Assembly (NCBI GenBank): GCA_951812805.1
Contig: CATOSZ010000002.1
Span: forward strand, 1-64,000
Reading direction: 5' to 3'
Length of the DNA: 64,000 nt
From: an uncultured Alphaproteobacteria bacterium
Lineage (GTDB): Bacteria > Pseudomonadota > Alphaproteobacteria > GCA-2731375
Part shown: positions 35,752-45,036 of the stretch, one piece after another
How positions within the stretch are numbered: the stretch's first letter is position 1
Layout of the letters: each line of letters opens with the position of its first letter
Translations under genes and position numbers: made by a program
Notes under the pieces: generated by a model
The model's input: only the letters and a program-made list of their open reading frames with translations
The model's database searches: none
What the model was told of the DNA's origin: nothing

Positions 35752-36810
35752 ATGATGACGGTTCCGACGATCCCCGACGCGGCCGCCGCCGCGCTGGCTC
35801 GTGGCGTGGTGATCCCCGCCCATCCCCTGGCGCTGACCGAGGACCGGGACCTCGACGTCGTACACCAGCGTGCGCTCACCCGCTATTACCTTGATGCCGG
35901 CTCCGGCGGCCTCGCCGTCGGCGTGCATACGACACAGTTCGCCATCCGCGAGGCCGGGCTCTACGCGCCGGTGTTGCGCCTGGCGGCGGAAACGGCGGCG
36001 GCCTGGACCGAGAGGCCGCTCGTCATGATCGCCGGTCTCGTCGGGCGCACCGAACAGGCGCTGGCGGAGGCGGAAATTGCCCGCGAGCTCGGTTATCACG
36101 CGGGCCTGCTCAGCCTCGCCGCCTTCGCGGGGGCGGGCGAGGACGAGATCGTCGCGCATTGCCGCGCCGTGGCGGCCCGCATTCCGCTGGTGGGCTTCTA
36201 CCTGCAACCGGCGGTCGGCGGCCGCTTGCTGTCCTTCGATTTCTGGCGCCGCTTCGCGGAGATCGAGAACGTCGCCGCCATCAAGGTGGCTCCGTTCGAT
36301 CGTTATCGCACCCTCGACGTGGTCCGCGGCGTCGTCGCCGCCGGGGCCGAGCGGCGGATCGCCCTCTATACCGGGAACGACGACCATATCGTCGGCGACC
36401 TGGTAACGCCCTGGGCGCTGATGCGCGACGGCGAGGCGGTCGAAGTCCGCTTCCGCGGCGGCCTGCTCGGCCATTGGAGCGTCTGGGTCCGATGTGCCGT
36501 CGACCTGCTGGCGCGGGCCCAGGCCGCCGCCGCGGCCGGCCGGGTCGAGGCCGACCTGCTGCGCCTCGACGCCCGGGTCACCGATTGCAACGCCGCGCTG
36601 TTCGATGTCGCCAACGGCTTCGCCGGCTGCATCGCCGGCTGCCACGAAGTGCTGCGCCGCCAGGGCCTGCTGCGGGGGATCTGGTGCCTGGACCCGGACG
36701 AAGGGCTGAGCCCGGGCCAGGCGGCGGAGATCGACCGCGTCTGCCGCGACTATCCCGAACTCGGCGACGACGATTTCGTCGCCGCCAACCTCGAGCGCTG
36801 GCTGGCCTGA
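35752..36810 (+). CDS. Dihydrodipicolinate synthase-family lyase/aldolase
   Basis: 352-aa TIM-barrel enzyme of the DapA/NAL superfamily. The Schiff-base Lys is in NVAAIKVAPFDRYRT, the Tyr in VGFYLQPAVGG, and the N-terminal block VVIPAHPLALTEDRDL matches the family entry G-x-x-x-A-x-x-T-P-F pattern loosely. It is about 50 residues longer than DapA at the C-terminus. 33 bases after the GNAT stop, so part of the N-carbamoylase operon. A catabolic pyruvate-type aldolase is likelier than lysine synthesis. Confidence 0.85.
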   Translation: MMTVPTIPDAAAAALARGVVIPAHPLALTEDRDLDVVHQRALTRYYLDAGSGGLAVGVHTTQFAIREAGLYAPVLRLAAETAAAWTERPLVMIAGLVGRTEQALAEAEIARELGYHAGLLSLAAFAGAGEDEIVAHCRAVAARIPLVGFYLQPAVGGRLLSFDFWRRFAEIENVAAIKVAPFDRYRTLDVVRGVVAAGAERRIALYTGNDDHIVGDLVTPWALMRDGEAVEVRFRGGLLGHWSVWVRCAVDLLARAQAAAAAGRVEADLLRLDARVTDCNAALFDVANGFAGCIAGCHEVLRRQGLLRGIWCLDPDEGLSPGQAAEIDRVCRDYPELGDDDFVAANLERWLA

Positions 36811-36816
36811 GCTGGC

Positions 36817-39800
36817 TCACCAGGTGTCGATATAGGCGTACTTCTTGCCCTCGCGGGGTGGAACCGGGGGCAGGCGGCGGAGGCTGTTGGTGATCCAGCG
36901 CCGGGTTTCGGCCGGATCGATCACGTCGTCGATGCCGCCGCCTGCCGCCGCGTTGACCGCGCGGGCCGTGTCGTAGGCCTGCTCGACCCGTTCCTCGAAG
37001 GCCAGGCGGCGGTCCTCGGGGTCCTCAATCGCCGCCAGCTCGTTTCGGTAGCCGAGCTTCACCGCGCCTTCGATGTTCATGCCGGCGAACTCGGCCGTCG
37101 GCCAGGCGACCATGAAGAAGCCGACCAGCGCGCTCGCCCCGCACATGGCCTGCACGCCGAGACCATAGGCCTTGCGCACCACGACGCCGAGCAGCGGCGT
37201 GGTGATGTTGGCGCCGGTGTTGAACATGCGGGTCGCGTGGCGGACCAGCGCGGTGCGCTCGTGCTCGGGGCCGACCATGATGCCGGGGCAATCCATCAAG
37301 CTTAGCACCGGGATGTCGAAGGCATCGCAGAGTTGCAGGAAACGCGCGCCCTTGTCCGCGCCGTCGCTGTCGATGGCGCCGGCCAGGTGGTGCGGGTTGT
37401 TGGCGATGACGCCCATCGGCCGGCCCTCGATGCGGATGAACGCGGTGATGACGCCGATGCCGAACTTCTCGCGGATCTCCAGCACCGAGCCTTCGTCCGC
37501 CAGCGTGTACAGCACCTCGCGCATGTCGTAGAGGCGGACCCTGTTTTCGGGCACGATATGGCGCAGCCGGCGCTGATCGGGCGCGGTCCAGGTCTCGATG
37601 GGGCCCTGGAAGTAGGAGAGGTAAGTCTTCGCGACCTCGACGGCCTCCGCCTCGTCCTCGACCAGGATGTCGACCACGCCGTTCGGGACCTGGAAGCTCA
37701 TCGGTCCGACCTCTTCGGGCGTATAGACGCCGAGGCCGCCGCCCTCGATCATCGCCGGCCCACCCATGGCGATGGTCGAGGCCTTGGTGGCGATGATGAC
37801 GTCGCAGCAGGCCAGCAGCGCCGTGTTGCCGGCGAAGCAGCGCCCGTTGTTGATGCCGACCATCGGCACCAGGCCGGAAAGCTTGGAGAAGGTGGTGAAG
37901 GTAGGCGTGTCGAAGGCGACGCGCGGCCCGACGTTGTCGTCGCCCGGCCGCCCGCCGCCGCCCTCGGCGAAGATCACGATCGGCAGGCGGAAGCGTTGCG
38001 CCAGCTCGAACATCCGGTCCTGTTTGTAGTGGTTGCGCCGGCCCTGGGTACCGGCCAGCACGGTATAGTCATAGGCGACGACGGCGGCGCGGCTCTTCTC
38101 GTCGTCGAAGAGATCGCCGTTGATCGCTGCGGTGCCGGCGACGACGCCGTCTGCCGGCGTGTTGCGCCGCAACGTCTCTATGTCGTGGCGCTGGTGCTGC
38201 AAGGCGACCAGCAGTGGCCAGTATTCCTGGAAAGAGCCGGGATCGACCAGCTGCTCGACGCTCTCGCGGATCATGCGGAAGCCGCGGGCTTCTCGTCGTT
38301 CGACCGCCTTCGGGCGGTTTTCGTCCAGGGTATGGGCGTGGCGGTCGATCACCTGTTGCAGATCGTCGCGGATATGGTCCGGGTCCACCGGACCCGTGTC
38401 GGTGCCGCCCGATCCCGTGCCCGCAACCTCCGCCTCTTCGACGAAGACCAGGGGCCAGCCTTCGCGCACGACGTCGCCCGCCGCCATGGTGACCTCGCGG
38501 ACGATGCCGCTCGCCGTGGCGGCGATGACATGCTCCATCTTCATTGCTTCGACGACGGCGACCTGTTGCCCGGTCCGGACGGCATCGCCGACGGTGACGT
38601 CGACCGCGACGAGCGTGCCCTGGATCGGCGCCGCGAGCGCGATGCTGCCGTCCGGCGCCTCGGGCCCGACGTCCGCCGTCTCGCTTTCTCGTGATTCCGC
38701 CTTCACGCGGGCGTCGTGATCGAACAGCGCGAGCGGATCGCGGCTTTCGATGCGGGCTCCGGCATGGCCGCCTGCCTCGGCCTCGCCCGCCTGGGCCGCT
38801 TGGGCATGGCGTGGCCCTCGCGACGTCTCGGGCAGGGCCAGCAGGCGGGGCAGCGCGGCGTCGAGCCAGGTCGTGTGGACCTCCGATCCCGTGAACGCCT
38901 CGTCCGCCAGAATTGCGCGCAGCAGCGCGAGATTGCTGGCGACGCCCTCGATGCGAAACTCCTCCAGCGCGCGGCGGGTCCGTGCCGCGGCGGCGGCGAG
39001 GTCCGGGCCCTGGCAGATCACCTTGGCCAGGAGCGAATCGTAAAGCGTGCTGGTGCGATAGCCGGCGTGACCGAACCCGTCGACGCGAACGCCCGGACCG
39101 CTCGGCGGCTCGTAAGCGGTGAGCGTGCCGCTCTCGGGGCGGACGGTGCCGTCGGCCGTCATCGTCTCCATCGCGACGCGGGCCTGGATGGCGACGCGGG
39201 TTGCCGGCGGCGGAGCGGCGAGCGCGAGGTCGGCGAGGCTGGCGCCCTGGGCCAGGCGGATCTGGCTCGCCACCAGATCGACGCCGGTGACCGCCTCGCT
39301 CACCGTGTGTTCGACCTGCAGGCGGGCGTTGGCCTCGATGAAGACGAAGGGTGGCGCGTCGGATCGGCCGGAGGTGTCGACCAGGAACTCGAAGGTTCCG
39401 AGGTTGCGGTAGCCGACGCTCGTTGCCAGGCGTAGCGCGGCCGCGATGATCTCGTCGCGCAAGCCCGGCTCGAGGCCGGGGGCCGGCGCGATCTCGACGA
39501 TCTTCTGATAGCGCCGCTGCACGCTGCATTCGCGCTCCCACAGATGGCTGACGGCGCCTTGGGCGTCGCCCAGCACCTGGACCTCGATATGGCGTGCGCG
39601 GGGCAGGAATTCCTCGACATAGACGTCCTCGCGCCCGAAGGCGGCCTTGGCCTCGGACCGGCAGCGCGCCAGCGTCTCGGACAATTCGGCCGCCGTTCTC
39701 ACCACCCGGGTGCCGCGCCCACCGCCGCCGGCGATCGCCTTGACGATCATCTCGCCGCCGCTGCCGAGTTCGGCCAGGAAGGCCGCCGCTTCCGCGTCGC

Positions 39801-40215
39801 TCACCGCGCGGTCGAGGCCGCGGGGTATAGGCACGCCCGCTGCCGTCGCCGCGGCGCGGGCCCGCGCCTTGTCGCCGAAAAGGGCGAGATGCTCGACCTC
39901 CGGGCCGACGAACAGCAGGCCCGCGGCGGCACAGGCGGCAGCGAAGTCCGCCCGTTCCGCCAGGAAGCCGTAGCCGGGATGCACGGCCTCGCAACCGGCC
40001 GCGCGGGCAGCTTGGATCACCGCCTCGCCGTCGAGATAGGCCGCCGCCCCCTGGCCGGGCAAGGCGATCGCCGCGTCGGCGAAGCGGACCGGCAGGCTGT
40101 CCGCGTCGTCTTCGCCATGGGCGACGACGGCACGAAGCCCAAGATCCATGGCGGCACGGGCGATACGGATGGCGATCTCGCCGCGATTGGCGATCAACAG
40201 GGCCGAAAGGGTCAT
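36817..40215 (-). CDS. Single-chain biotin-dependent acyl-CoA carboxylase (BC-BCCP-CT)
   Basis: 1132-aa fused enzyme. Residues 1-450 are biotin carboxylase (MTLSALLIANRGEIAIRI, ATP-grasp GGGGRGTRVV, HIEVQVLGD). The biotinyl domain has VVEAMKMEHVI, with the biotin Lys at about residue 558. Residues ~620-1132 are the carboxyltransferase with both halves (FAEGGGGRPGD, LMDCPGIMVGPE, then FMVAWPTAEFAGM). This BC-BCCP-CT order in one chain is that of the long-chain acyl-CoA carboxylase type, usually multi-subunit elsewhere. Convergent with the aldolase and divergent from fic. Makes malonyl- or methylmalonyl-type products; the acyl chain preference is unknown. Confidence 0.92.
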   Translation of the reverse strand: MTLSALLIANRGEIAIRIARAAMDLGLRAVVAHGEDDADSLPVRFADAAIALPGQGAAAYLDGEAVIQAARAAGCEAVHPGYGFLAERADFAAACAAAGLLFVGPEVEHLALFGDKARARAAATAAGVPIPRGLDRAVSDAEAAAFLAELGSGGEMIVKAIAGGGGRGTRVVRTAAELSETLARCRSEAKAAFGREDVYVEEFLPRARHIEVQVLGDAQGAVSHLWERECSVQRRYQKIVEIAPAPGLEPGLRDEIIAAALRLATSVGYRNLGTFEFLVDTSGRSDAPPFVFIEANARLQVEHTVSEAVTGVDLVASQIRLAQGASLADLALAAPPPATRVAIQARVAMETMTADGTVRPESGTLTAYEPPSGPGVRVDGFGHAGYRTSTLYDSLLAKVICQGPDLAAAAARTRRALEEFRIEGVASNLALLRAILADEAFTGSEVHTTWLDAALPRLLALPETSRGPRHAQAAQAGEAEAGGHAGARIESRDPLALFDHDARVKAESRESETADVGPEAPDGSIALAAPIQGTLVAVDVTVGDAVRTGQQVAVVEAMKMEHVIAATASGIVREVTMAAGDVVREGWPLVFVEEAEVAGTGSGGTDTGPVDPDHIRDDLQQVIDRHAHTLDENRPKAVERREARGFRMIRESVEQLVDPGSFQEYWPLLVALQHQRHDIETLRRNTPADGVVAGTAAINGDLFDDEKSRAAVVAYDYTVLAGTQGRRNHYKQDRMFELAQRFRLPIVIFAEGGGGRPGDDNVGPRVAFDTPTFTTFSKLSGLVPMVGINNGRCFAGNTALLACCDVIIATKASTIAMGGPAMIEGGGLGVYTPEEVGPMSFQVPNGVVDILVEDEAEAVEVAKTYLSYFQGPIETWTAPDQRRLRHIVPENRVRLYDMREVLYTLADEGSVLEIREKFGIGVITAFIRIEGRPMGVIANNPHHLAGAIDSDGADKGARFLQLCDAFDIPVLSLMDCPGIMVGPEHERTALVRHATRMFNTGANITTPLLGVVVRKAYGLGVQAMCGASALVGFFMVAWPTAEFAGMNIEGAVKLGYRNELAAIEDPEDRRLAFEERVEQAYDTARAVNAAAGGGIDDVIDPAETRRWITNSLRRLPPVPPREGKKYAYIDTW

Positions 40216-40309
40216 GGTGGAAGCCTCGAATGCGATTGCGCTGCGTTCTTCTTCGCAAGGCCGCCGTCGATTCGCAATGGCCAGGCGCCGCCCAAGTTGC
40301 GGCATTTAC

Positions 40310-40387
40310 GGGTCGTTTCGGGTAAATTTGTGGGTATGTACGTAATCTGCATTGTTATTTGGGTATTTCTGGGTAAAAATATGGGTA
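40310..40387 (+). promoter_or_regulatory. GGGTA repeat array upstream of fic
   Basis: GGGTA occurs at 40320, 40332, 40361, 40371 and 40383, with a near copy GGGTC at 40310. Spacings are 10, 12, 29, 10 and 12 bases, close to a helical turn, all on the same strand and in an AT-rich stretch. The last copy overlaps the start codon region of fic. Such an array in front of a protein with a winged-helix tail suggests autoregulation. Confidence 0.5.
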
Positions 40388-40799
40388 TGATCCTAGATAC
40401 CGGCACGCTCGTCATCACGCCTGAAATCCTCGCGCTGATCTCGGAGATCGATGAATTCAAGGGGGCGTGGCGTGCGCTGGGGAGGCTGGCGCCGGAACGT
40501 CTGACCGCGCTCAGACGGGTGGCGACGATCGAAAGCATCGGCTCGTCGACACGTATCGAAGGCAGCAAGCTGACCGATGGTGAAGTCGAGGCACTTCTGG
40601 CCAATCTCGACGTCAGAAGCTTTGCGACGCGGGACGAGCAAGAGGTCGCGGGCTATGCCCAGGTGATGGAGACGGTTTTCGCCCATCACCAGGAGATCGA
40701 GCTCACCGAAAACCACCTTCTGCAACTTCACCGAGACCTGTTGATCTATAGCGAAAAAGATCAACGTCACCGCGGTGCCTACAAGACACTTCCCAATAA

Positions 40800-41967
40800 T
40801 ACCAGTCGACATTGATGTCAACTCGCGGTTGGATTCCCTTGCTGGCTGATTTCTGACTCAATTGTGGTGATTCGGAAGAGGGGGATCACCATGGGTCGGG
40901 GTATTGCCTTGCGCGAGGATTTCGATGCGGCGGCGTTGCGACGTCTGGCCAAGGGATCGAGGGATGCTAAACAGATCCGGCGCTTGCTTTCGCTTGCTGT
41001 GATCTACGAGGGCGGGAGTCGGACGGAGGCCGCGCGGACGGGGGACGTCGGCCTTCAGGTGATCCGTGACTGGGTGCTGCGTTTCAACGCGGAGGGCCCG
41101 GCCGGCCTGATCGACCGCAAGGCGCCGGGCGCGGCGAAGAAACTGGACCCGGCGCAACGGGACGCCTTGGCGGCCCGGGTGGAAGCGGGACCGGATCCGG
41201 CGCGCGACGGCGTCATGCGCTGGCGGCTAGCGGATCTGGTCGACTGGATCGGCGAGAGCTTCGCGATCACGCTCGACCAGCGGACGGTGAGCCGGGAGCT
41301 GAAGGCGATGGGCTTCGCCAGGATGACGATGCGGCCGCGCCATCACGCCCAGGAGCCGGGGGTGATTGAGGACTTCAAAAAAAATTCCCCGAGCTGGTCG
41401 CGCGGGCTCGCAAAGCACTCCCCGACGGCACCGGGATAGAGATCTGGTGGCAGGATGAAACCCGCGTCGGACAGAAGAACAAGCATGCCCGGCGCTGGGC
41501 CCGGCGCGGCACACGGCCACGCACCCCGCACGATCAGCGCACCAAGTCGGCCTATATCTTCGGCGCCATCTGCCCCGAGCGCGGCACCGGCGCCGCCATC
41601 GTCCAGCAACGCTGCAACACCGCCGCCATGCAGCAGCATCTGGAGGAAATCTCCGTCCAGGTTCAACCCGGAGCCCATGCCTTGATGCTGCTCGACCGGG
41701 CCGGCTGGCACACCACGAAACGGCTCGACGTCCCGGCCAACATAACCCTCCTGCCGCTGCCGCCGAGATCGCCCGAACTCAATCCTGCCGAGAACGTCTG
41801 GCAGTACATCCGAAACAACTGGCTCTCCGACATCGTCTTCGAAGACCAGGACGACATCACCGATCATTGCTGCAAGGCCTGGAACAACCTCATCGCACAG
41901 CCGGACAGAATCAAATCCATCGGACGAAGATCATGGGCCATCGGGTTCTGATCATTGTCGATTGGTA
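40800..41967 (+). mobile_element. IS630-family element, copy C
   Basis: 1168 bp with the same ends as copy A, flanked by TAA at 40797-40799 and 41968-41970. Inserted in the fic gene; removal restores the frame (AAT AAT GTC GCC). Confidence 0.93.
40891..41951 (+). CDS. IS630 transposase with -1 frameshift site (copy C)
   Basis: Same structure and sequence as copy A: first frame to 41439, run of eight A, DDE frame to 41951 with DETRVGQ, LLDRAGW and [11 protein letters not shown]. Ribosome site GAGGGGG before ATG 40891. Confidence 0.87.
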
Positions 41968-42640
41968 TAATGTCGCCGCCTTCGATGCCGATGGCAATGA
42001 AATCGGCATTCTCTTCCAAACGGCGACGCCATTCGAAACACCCAGGAAGATGGACGAACTGATCGAGTGGACACGACGTCAGCTGGCCGGCCGAACGATC
42101 CACCCCCTGCTCGCCATCGCGATGTTCACCGTCGTCTTCCTGGAGATCCATCCGTTTCAGGACGGGAACGGGCGCCTCTCACGGATCCTGACGACGCTGA
42201 TGCTGCTCCGCGCGGACTACAGTTATGTGCCCTATTCATCGCTCGAAAGCGTTATCGAGAATGAAAAGGAGGGCTACTACCGAGCGCTTCGACAAACACA
42301 GCGCACGATTCGGAGCCCTTCGCTCGATTGGGAGCCCTGGGTGCTCTATTTCCTGCGGGCACTTCGGCAACAAAAAAGATTGCTGGAAGCAAAAATCGAG
42401 CGGGAACACCTCATCATCAATGCACTGCCCGCATTGTCGATCGAGATCGTCAGCACAGTCAAAGACCGGGGACGCGTCACGATCGCAGAGGTCGTCAAGC
42501 TTACCGGTGCCAATCGCAATACCGTCAAGAAGCACTTGGCGGCCCTGGTCGCTGCCGGCCACATCTCCCGGCACGGCAAGGGCAAGGCCACTTGGTACGG
42601 CCAAGGGTAGGGATGGCCGTCGCTCTTCCACTGTACCCGG

Positions 42641-43591
42641 TCAGCCACGGGCGCGGGGGTGGGCGCGGCGGTAGACGTCGAGCAGTTGGCGGGCGTCGAC
42701 GTCGGTATAGCGTTGCGTGGTCGACAGGCTGGCGTGGCCGAGCAGCTCCTGGATGGTACGCAGATCGCCGCCGGCGCCGAGCAAATGGGTCGCGAAGGAA
42801 TGGCGCAGCGCATGCGGAGTCGCACTGGCTGGTAGGCCGAGGGCGCCGCGCAGGCGCTGCATCAGGCCCTGGACGATGCGGGGATTGAGGCGCTTTCCCC
42901 GCACGCCCAGGAACAGCGGGCCGTCGCCGGCGATGCGATGTGGAGAGAGGTCGAGATAGTCGTCGACCGCGCGCCGGGCCGCCGGCAGCACCGGCACGAT
43001 CCGGTCCTTGCCGCCCTTGCCCCGGATGTGCAGGACCGGTGGCAGCGGTGCGGCCGACCGCTCGAGGCCGAGGGCCTCGGAAATTCTGAGGCCGCAGCCA
43101 TACAGCAGGGTCAGCACTGCGACGTCGCGGGCGGCGATCCAGGGTTCCGTCCCGTCGAGTTCGGCCGCGTCCAGAGTGGCGATCGCCTCCCCCTCGGTGA
43201 GCGGCTTCGGCACCGCGTGGGGCAGTTTCGGCGAGCGGATGACCCGAAGCGCCGCGTTCTCCAGCCGGCCGTCGCGCTCGAGAAAGCCGAAAAACCCGCG
43301 CACCGCCGAGAGGGCCCGCGCCGTCGAGGTAGCGTTGAGGCCTTGCCCGTGCCGTCGCGCGAGCCAGGCGCGGAAATCTCGCGCCGCCAACGCTTCGAGG
43401 GCTGGGAGGCTCGGCCGCTCGCCGAGGTGATCGGCGAGAAAGGCGAGGAAGCCGTCGAGATCGCGGGTATAGGCTTGAATCGTCTTGTCGGCGAGGCGGC
43501 GTTCGGAGAGCAGCCAGCGCAGCCAGTCCTCCCGGGCCCGCGCGAGATCGGGACCGGGGGCGGGGCGTGTCAGCTCGGCAGGTTGAGCCAT
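42641..43591 (-). CDS. xerC: Chromosome dimer-resolving tyrosine recombinase XerC
   Basis: 316-aa recombinase acting at dif with XerD and FtsK. Catalytic set: Arg in GCGLRISEAL, Lys in GKGGKDRIVP, HALRHSFATHLL, LGHASLSTTQRYT with the nucleophilic Tyr. The N-terminal core-binding domain contains TIQAYTRDLDGFLAFL. ATG 43591 is chosen because it overlaps the 3' end of the DUF484 gene by 22 bases, as usual for this block. Typical alphaproteobacterial order aldolase-DUF484-xerC. Unlike the trio at the left, it is a housekeeping gene. Confidence 0.93.
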   Translation of the reverse strand: MAQPAELTRPAPGPDLARAREDWLRWLLSERRLADKTIQAYTRDLDGFLAFLADHLGERPSLPALEALAARDFRAWLARRHGQGLNATSTARALSAVRGFFGFLERDGRLENAALRVIRSPKLPHAVPKPLTEGEAIATLDAAELDGTEPWIAARDVAVLTLLYGCGLRISEALGLERSAAPLPPVLHIRGKGGKDRIVPVLPAARRAVDDYLDLSPHRIAGDGPLFLGVRGKRLNPRIVQGLMQRLRGALGLPASATPHALRHSFATHLLGAGGDLRTIQELLGHASLSTTQRYTDVDARQLLDVYRRAHPRARG

Positions 43592-44292
43592 CCCTGGATC
43601 TGCCGTTCCAGGGCGCGCGCTAGGAAGACCAGCAGGTCGGCGCCCTGTTCGGGTTGGAACTTGTTCCGGTCGCGGGCGCCGAAGGCGATCAGCCCGGACG
43701 GCGCGCGCTTGCCGCATCTAAGGCGGGCGAGCGCCTGGCTGCGCACGATGCCGGCGGCCGGGCCGAAGACGTCGGGATCGGCCGGGATGTCGTTCGCCAG
43801 CAGCACGTCGTGGCCCTGGCCGATGCGGCTGTCGACGCCGTGCGGCTCCAACACATAGACGCCGGCGGTGCGGGCCCGGTTGGGTGCCTCATCGCCGACC
43901 CGTTCGACGCAGATGGTGACGGCGTCGACGTCGAGGATCGGTGCCAGCTCCTCGGTCAGGAGGTAAATCAGATGCTCGAAGCTGCGGGCTTCCAGCAGGG
44001 CCAGCACGGCGCCGTGCACCTGGGATTGCACGGTCATGTTGGCGCGGCCCGTGTCGATCAGTTCCCCCAGCTGGCCGCGCAGCCGGGTGACCTCGTCGCC
44101 GAGGCGCCGCGCCATGAACTGCTGCATATCGTGCACGTTGGCGCCCGTGCGCTCCGAAGGTGGGGTGAGGATTTCCAGCAGTTCCGTGTGGTCGCCGAGG
44201 AAGTCGGGATGGCGGCGGAGATAGGTCGCGACCTCTTCGGCCGTGAGCTCGCCCCCGTCCTTGCCGGCGGCCGGCGTGGTCTTGCCGCTCAT
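43570..44292 (-). CDS. DUF484 family protein (GAF-like)
   Basis: 240-aa protein from [15 protein letters not shown]. The N-terminal signature [22 protein letters not shown] and a helical coil ([22 protein letters not shown]) precede a GAF-like domain ([12 protein letters not shown], then [14 protein letters not shown]). Its place immediately before xerC is widely conserved in proteobacteria. Function unknown; linked to xerC by a 22-base overlap and to the upstream aldolase by a 4-base overlap. Confidence 0.9.
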   Translation of the reverse strand: MSGKTTPAAGKDGGELTAEEVATYLRRHPDFLGDHTELLEILTPPSERTGANVHDMQQFMARRLGDEVTRLRGQLGELIDTGRANMTVQSQVHGAVLALLEARSFEHLIYLLTEELAPILDVDAVTICVERVGDEAPNRARTAGVYVLEPHGVDSRIGQGHDVLLANDIPADPDVFGPAAGIVRSQALARLRCGKRAPSGLIAFGARDRNKFQPEQGADLLVFLARALERQIQGWLNLPS

Positions 44293-44960
44293 GTCCCGTC
44301 CTCCGCCTTCAGGATCGATTGGCCGGTCTTTTCCCAATCGGCGAGGAAGGCGGCCAGGCCCTTGTCGGTCAGCGGGTGCCCGATCAGCGAGCGCAGCACG
44401 CCCGGCGGCAAAGTGCAGACGTCGGCGCCGATCTTCGCCGCATCCTTCACGTGATTGGCCGTGCGCACGGAGGCGACCAGGACTTCGGTGTCGAAGTCAT
44501 AATTGTCGTAGATCGCGACGATGTCGGAGATCAGTTCCATCCCGTCGTGGCCCGCGTCGTCCAGCCGGCCGATGAAGGGCGAGATGAAGGCGGCGCCGGC
44601 CTTGGCCGCGAGCAGGGCCTGATTGGCCGAGAAACACAGGGTGACGTTGACCTGGATGCCCGATTGGCTGAGCACCCGGCAGGTCTTGAGGCCGTCCCAG
44701 GTCATCGGCAGCTTGACCGCGATGTTGTCGGCGAAGGCGGCGAGCTTGCGGCCTTCCGCCGTCATCGCCTCGTGTTCGGTGGCGGTGACCTCGGCGCTGA
44801 CCGGGCCGTCGACGATGTCGCAGATCTCCCGCAACACCTCGAAGAAGTCGCGGCCGGTCTTGGCCACGAGGCTCGGGTTCGTGGTCGCGCCGTCGACCAT
44901 GCCGGTGGCGGCGAGATCGCGTATTTCGTCCACGTCCGCCGTGTCGACGAAGAACTTCAT
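44289..44960 (-). CDS. fsa: Fructose-6-phosphate aldolase / transaldolase-like protein
   Basis: 223-aa small transaldolase. [31 protein letters not shown], the Schiff-base Lys in [27 protein letters not shown], and [14 protein letters not shown] are all family landmarks. The length fits the FSA/TalC subfamily. It may work as transaldolase in the pentose phosphate pathway. First gene of the aldolase-DUF484-xerC minus operon, divergent from priA across 76 bases. Confidence 0.92.
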   Translation of the reverse strand: MKFFVDTADVDEIRDLAATGMVDGATTNPSLVAKTGRDFFEVLREICDIVDGPVSAEVTATEHEAMTAEGRKLAAFADNIAVKLPMTWDGLKTCRVLSQSGIQVNVTLCFSANQALLAAKAGAAFISPFIGRLDDAGHDGMELISDIVAIYDNYDFDTEVLVASVRTANHVKDAAKIGADVCTLPPGVLRSLIGHPLTDKGLAAFLADWEKTGQSILKAEDGT

Positions 44961-45036
44961 GTGCGCGTGACCCTTTCAGCCTCGGATGGTGCCGTCCCGC
45001 ATGCGGGACGGCGAATCAACGGGTAAAGTCTAGCGG

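Larger units (their letters stand above)
40381..42610 (+). pseudogene. Fic-family protein with winged-helix tail, split by IS630 copy C
   Basis: N-terminal half 40381-40799 starts MGMILDTGTLVITPEIL, includes the inhibitory helix motif SSTRIEGSKL (class II Fic proteins) and reaches RGAYKTLPNN. The frame resumes at 41971 with VAAFDADGNEI and holds the Fic motif HPFQDGNGRLSR, followed by a C-terminal helix-turn-helix (VTIAEVVKLTGANRNTVKKH). Restored length ~352 aa. Fic enzymes attach AMP to proteins; the winged helix indicates a DNA-binding self-regulator. The insertion separates the inhibitory helix from the catalytic motif. Confidence 0.9.

Noticed and set aside
38069..40258. A 729-codon minus-strand frame overlapping the carboxylase
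   Set aside because: Frame-shifted shadow of the carboxylase gene, rich in Arg and Pro, with no recognisable domain.
40310..40387. The GGGTA array as a CRISPR or iteron origin
   Set aside because: Repeats are only 5 bases, too short for a CRISPR array, and there is no replication initiator gene nearby.
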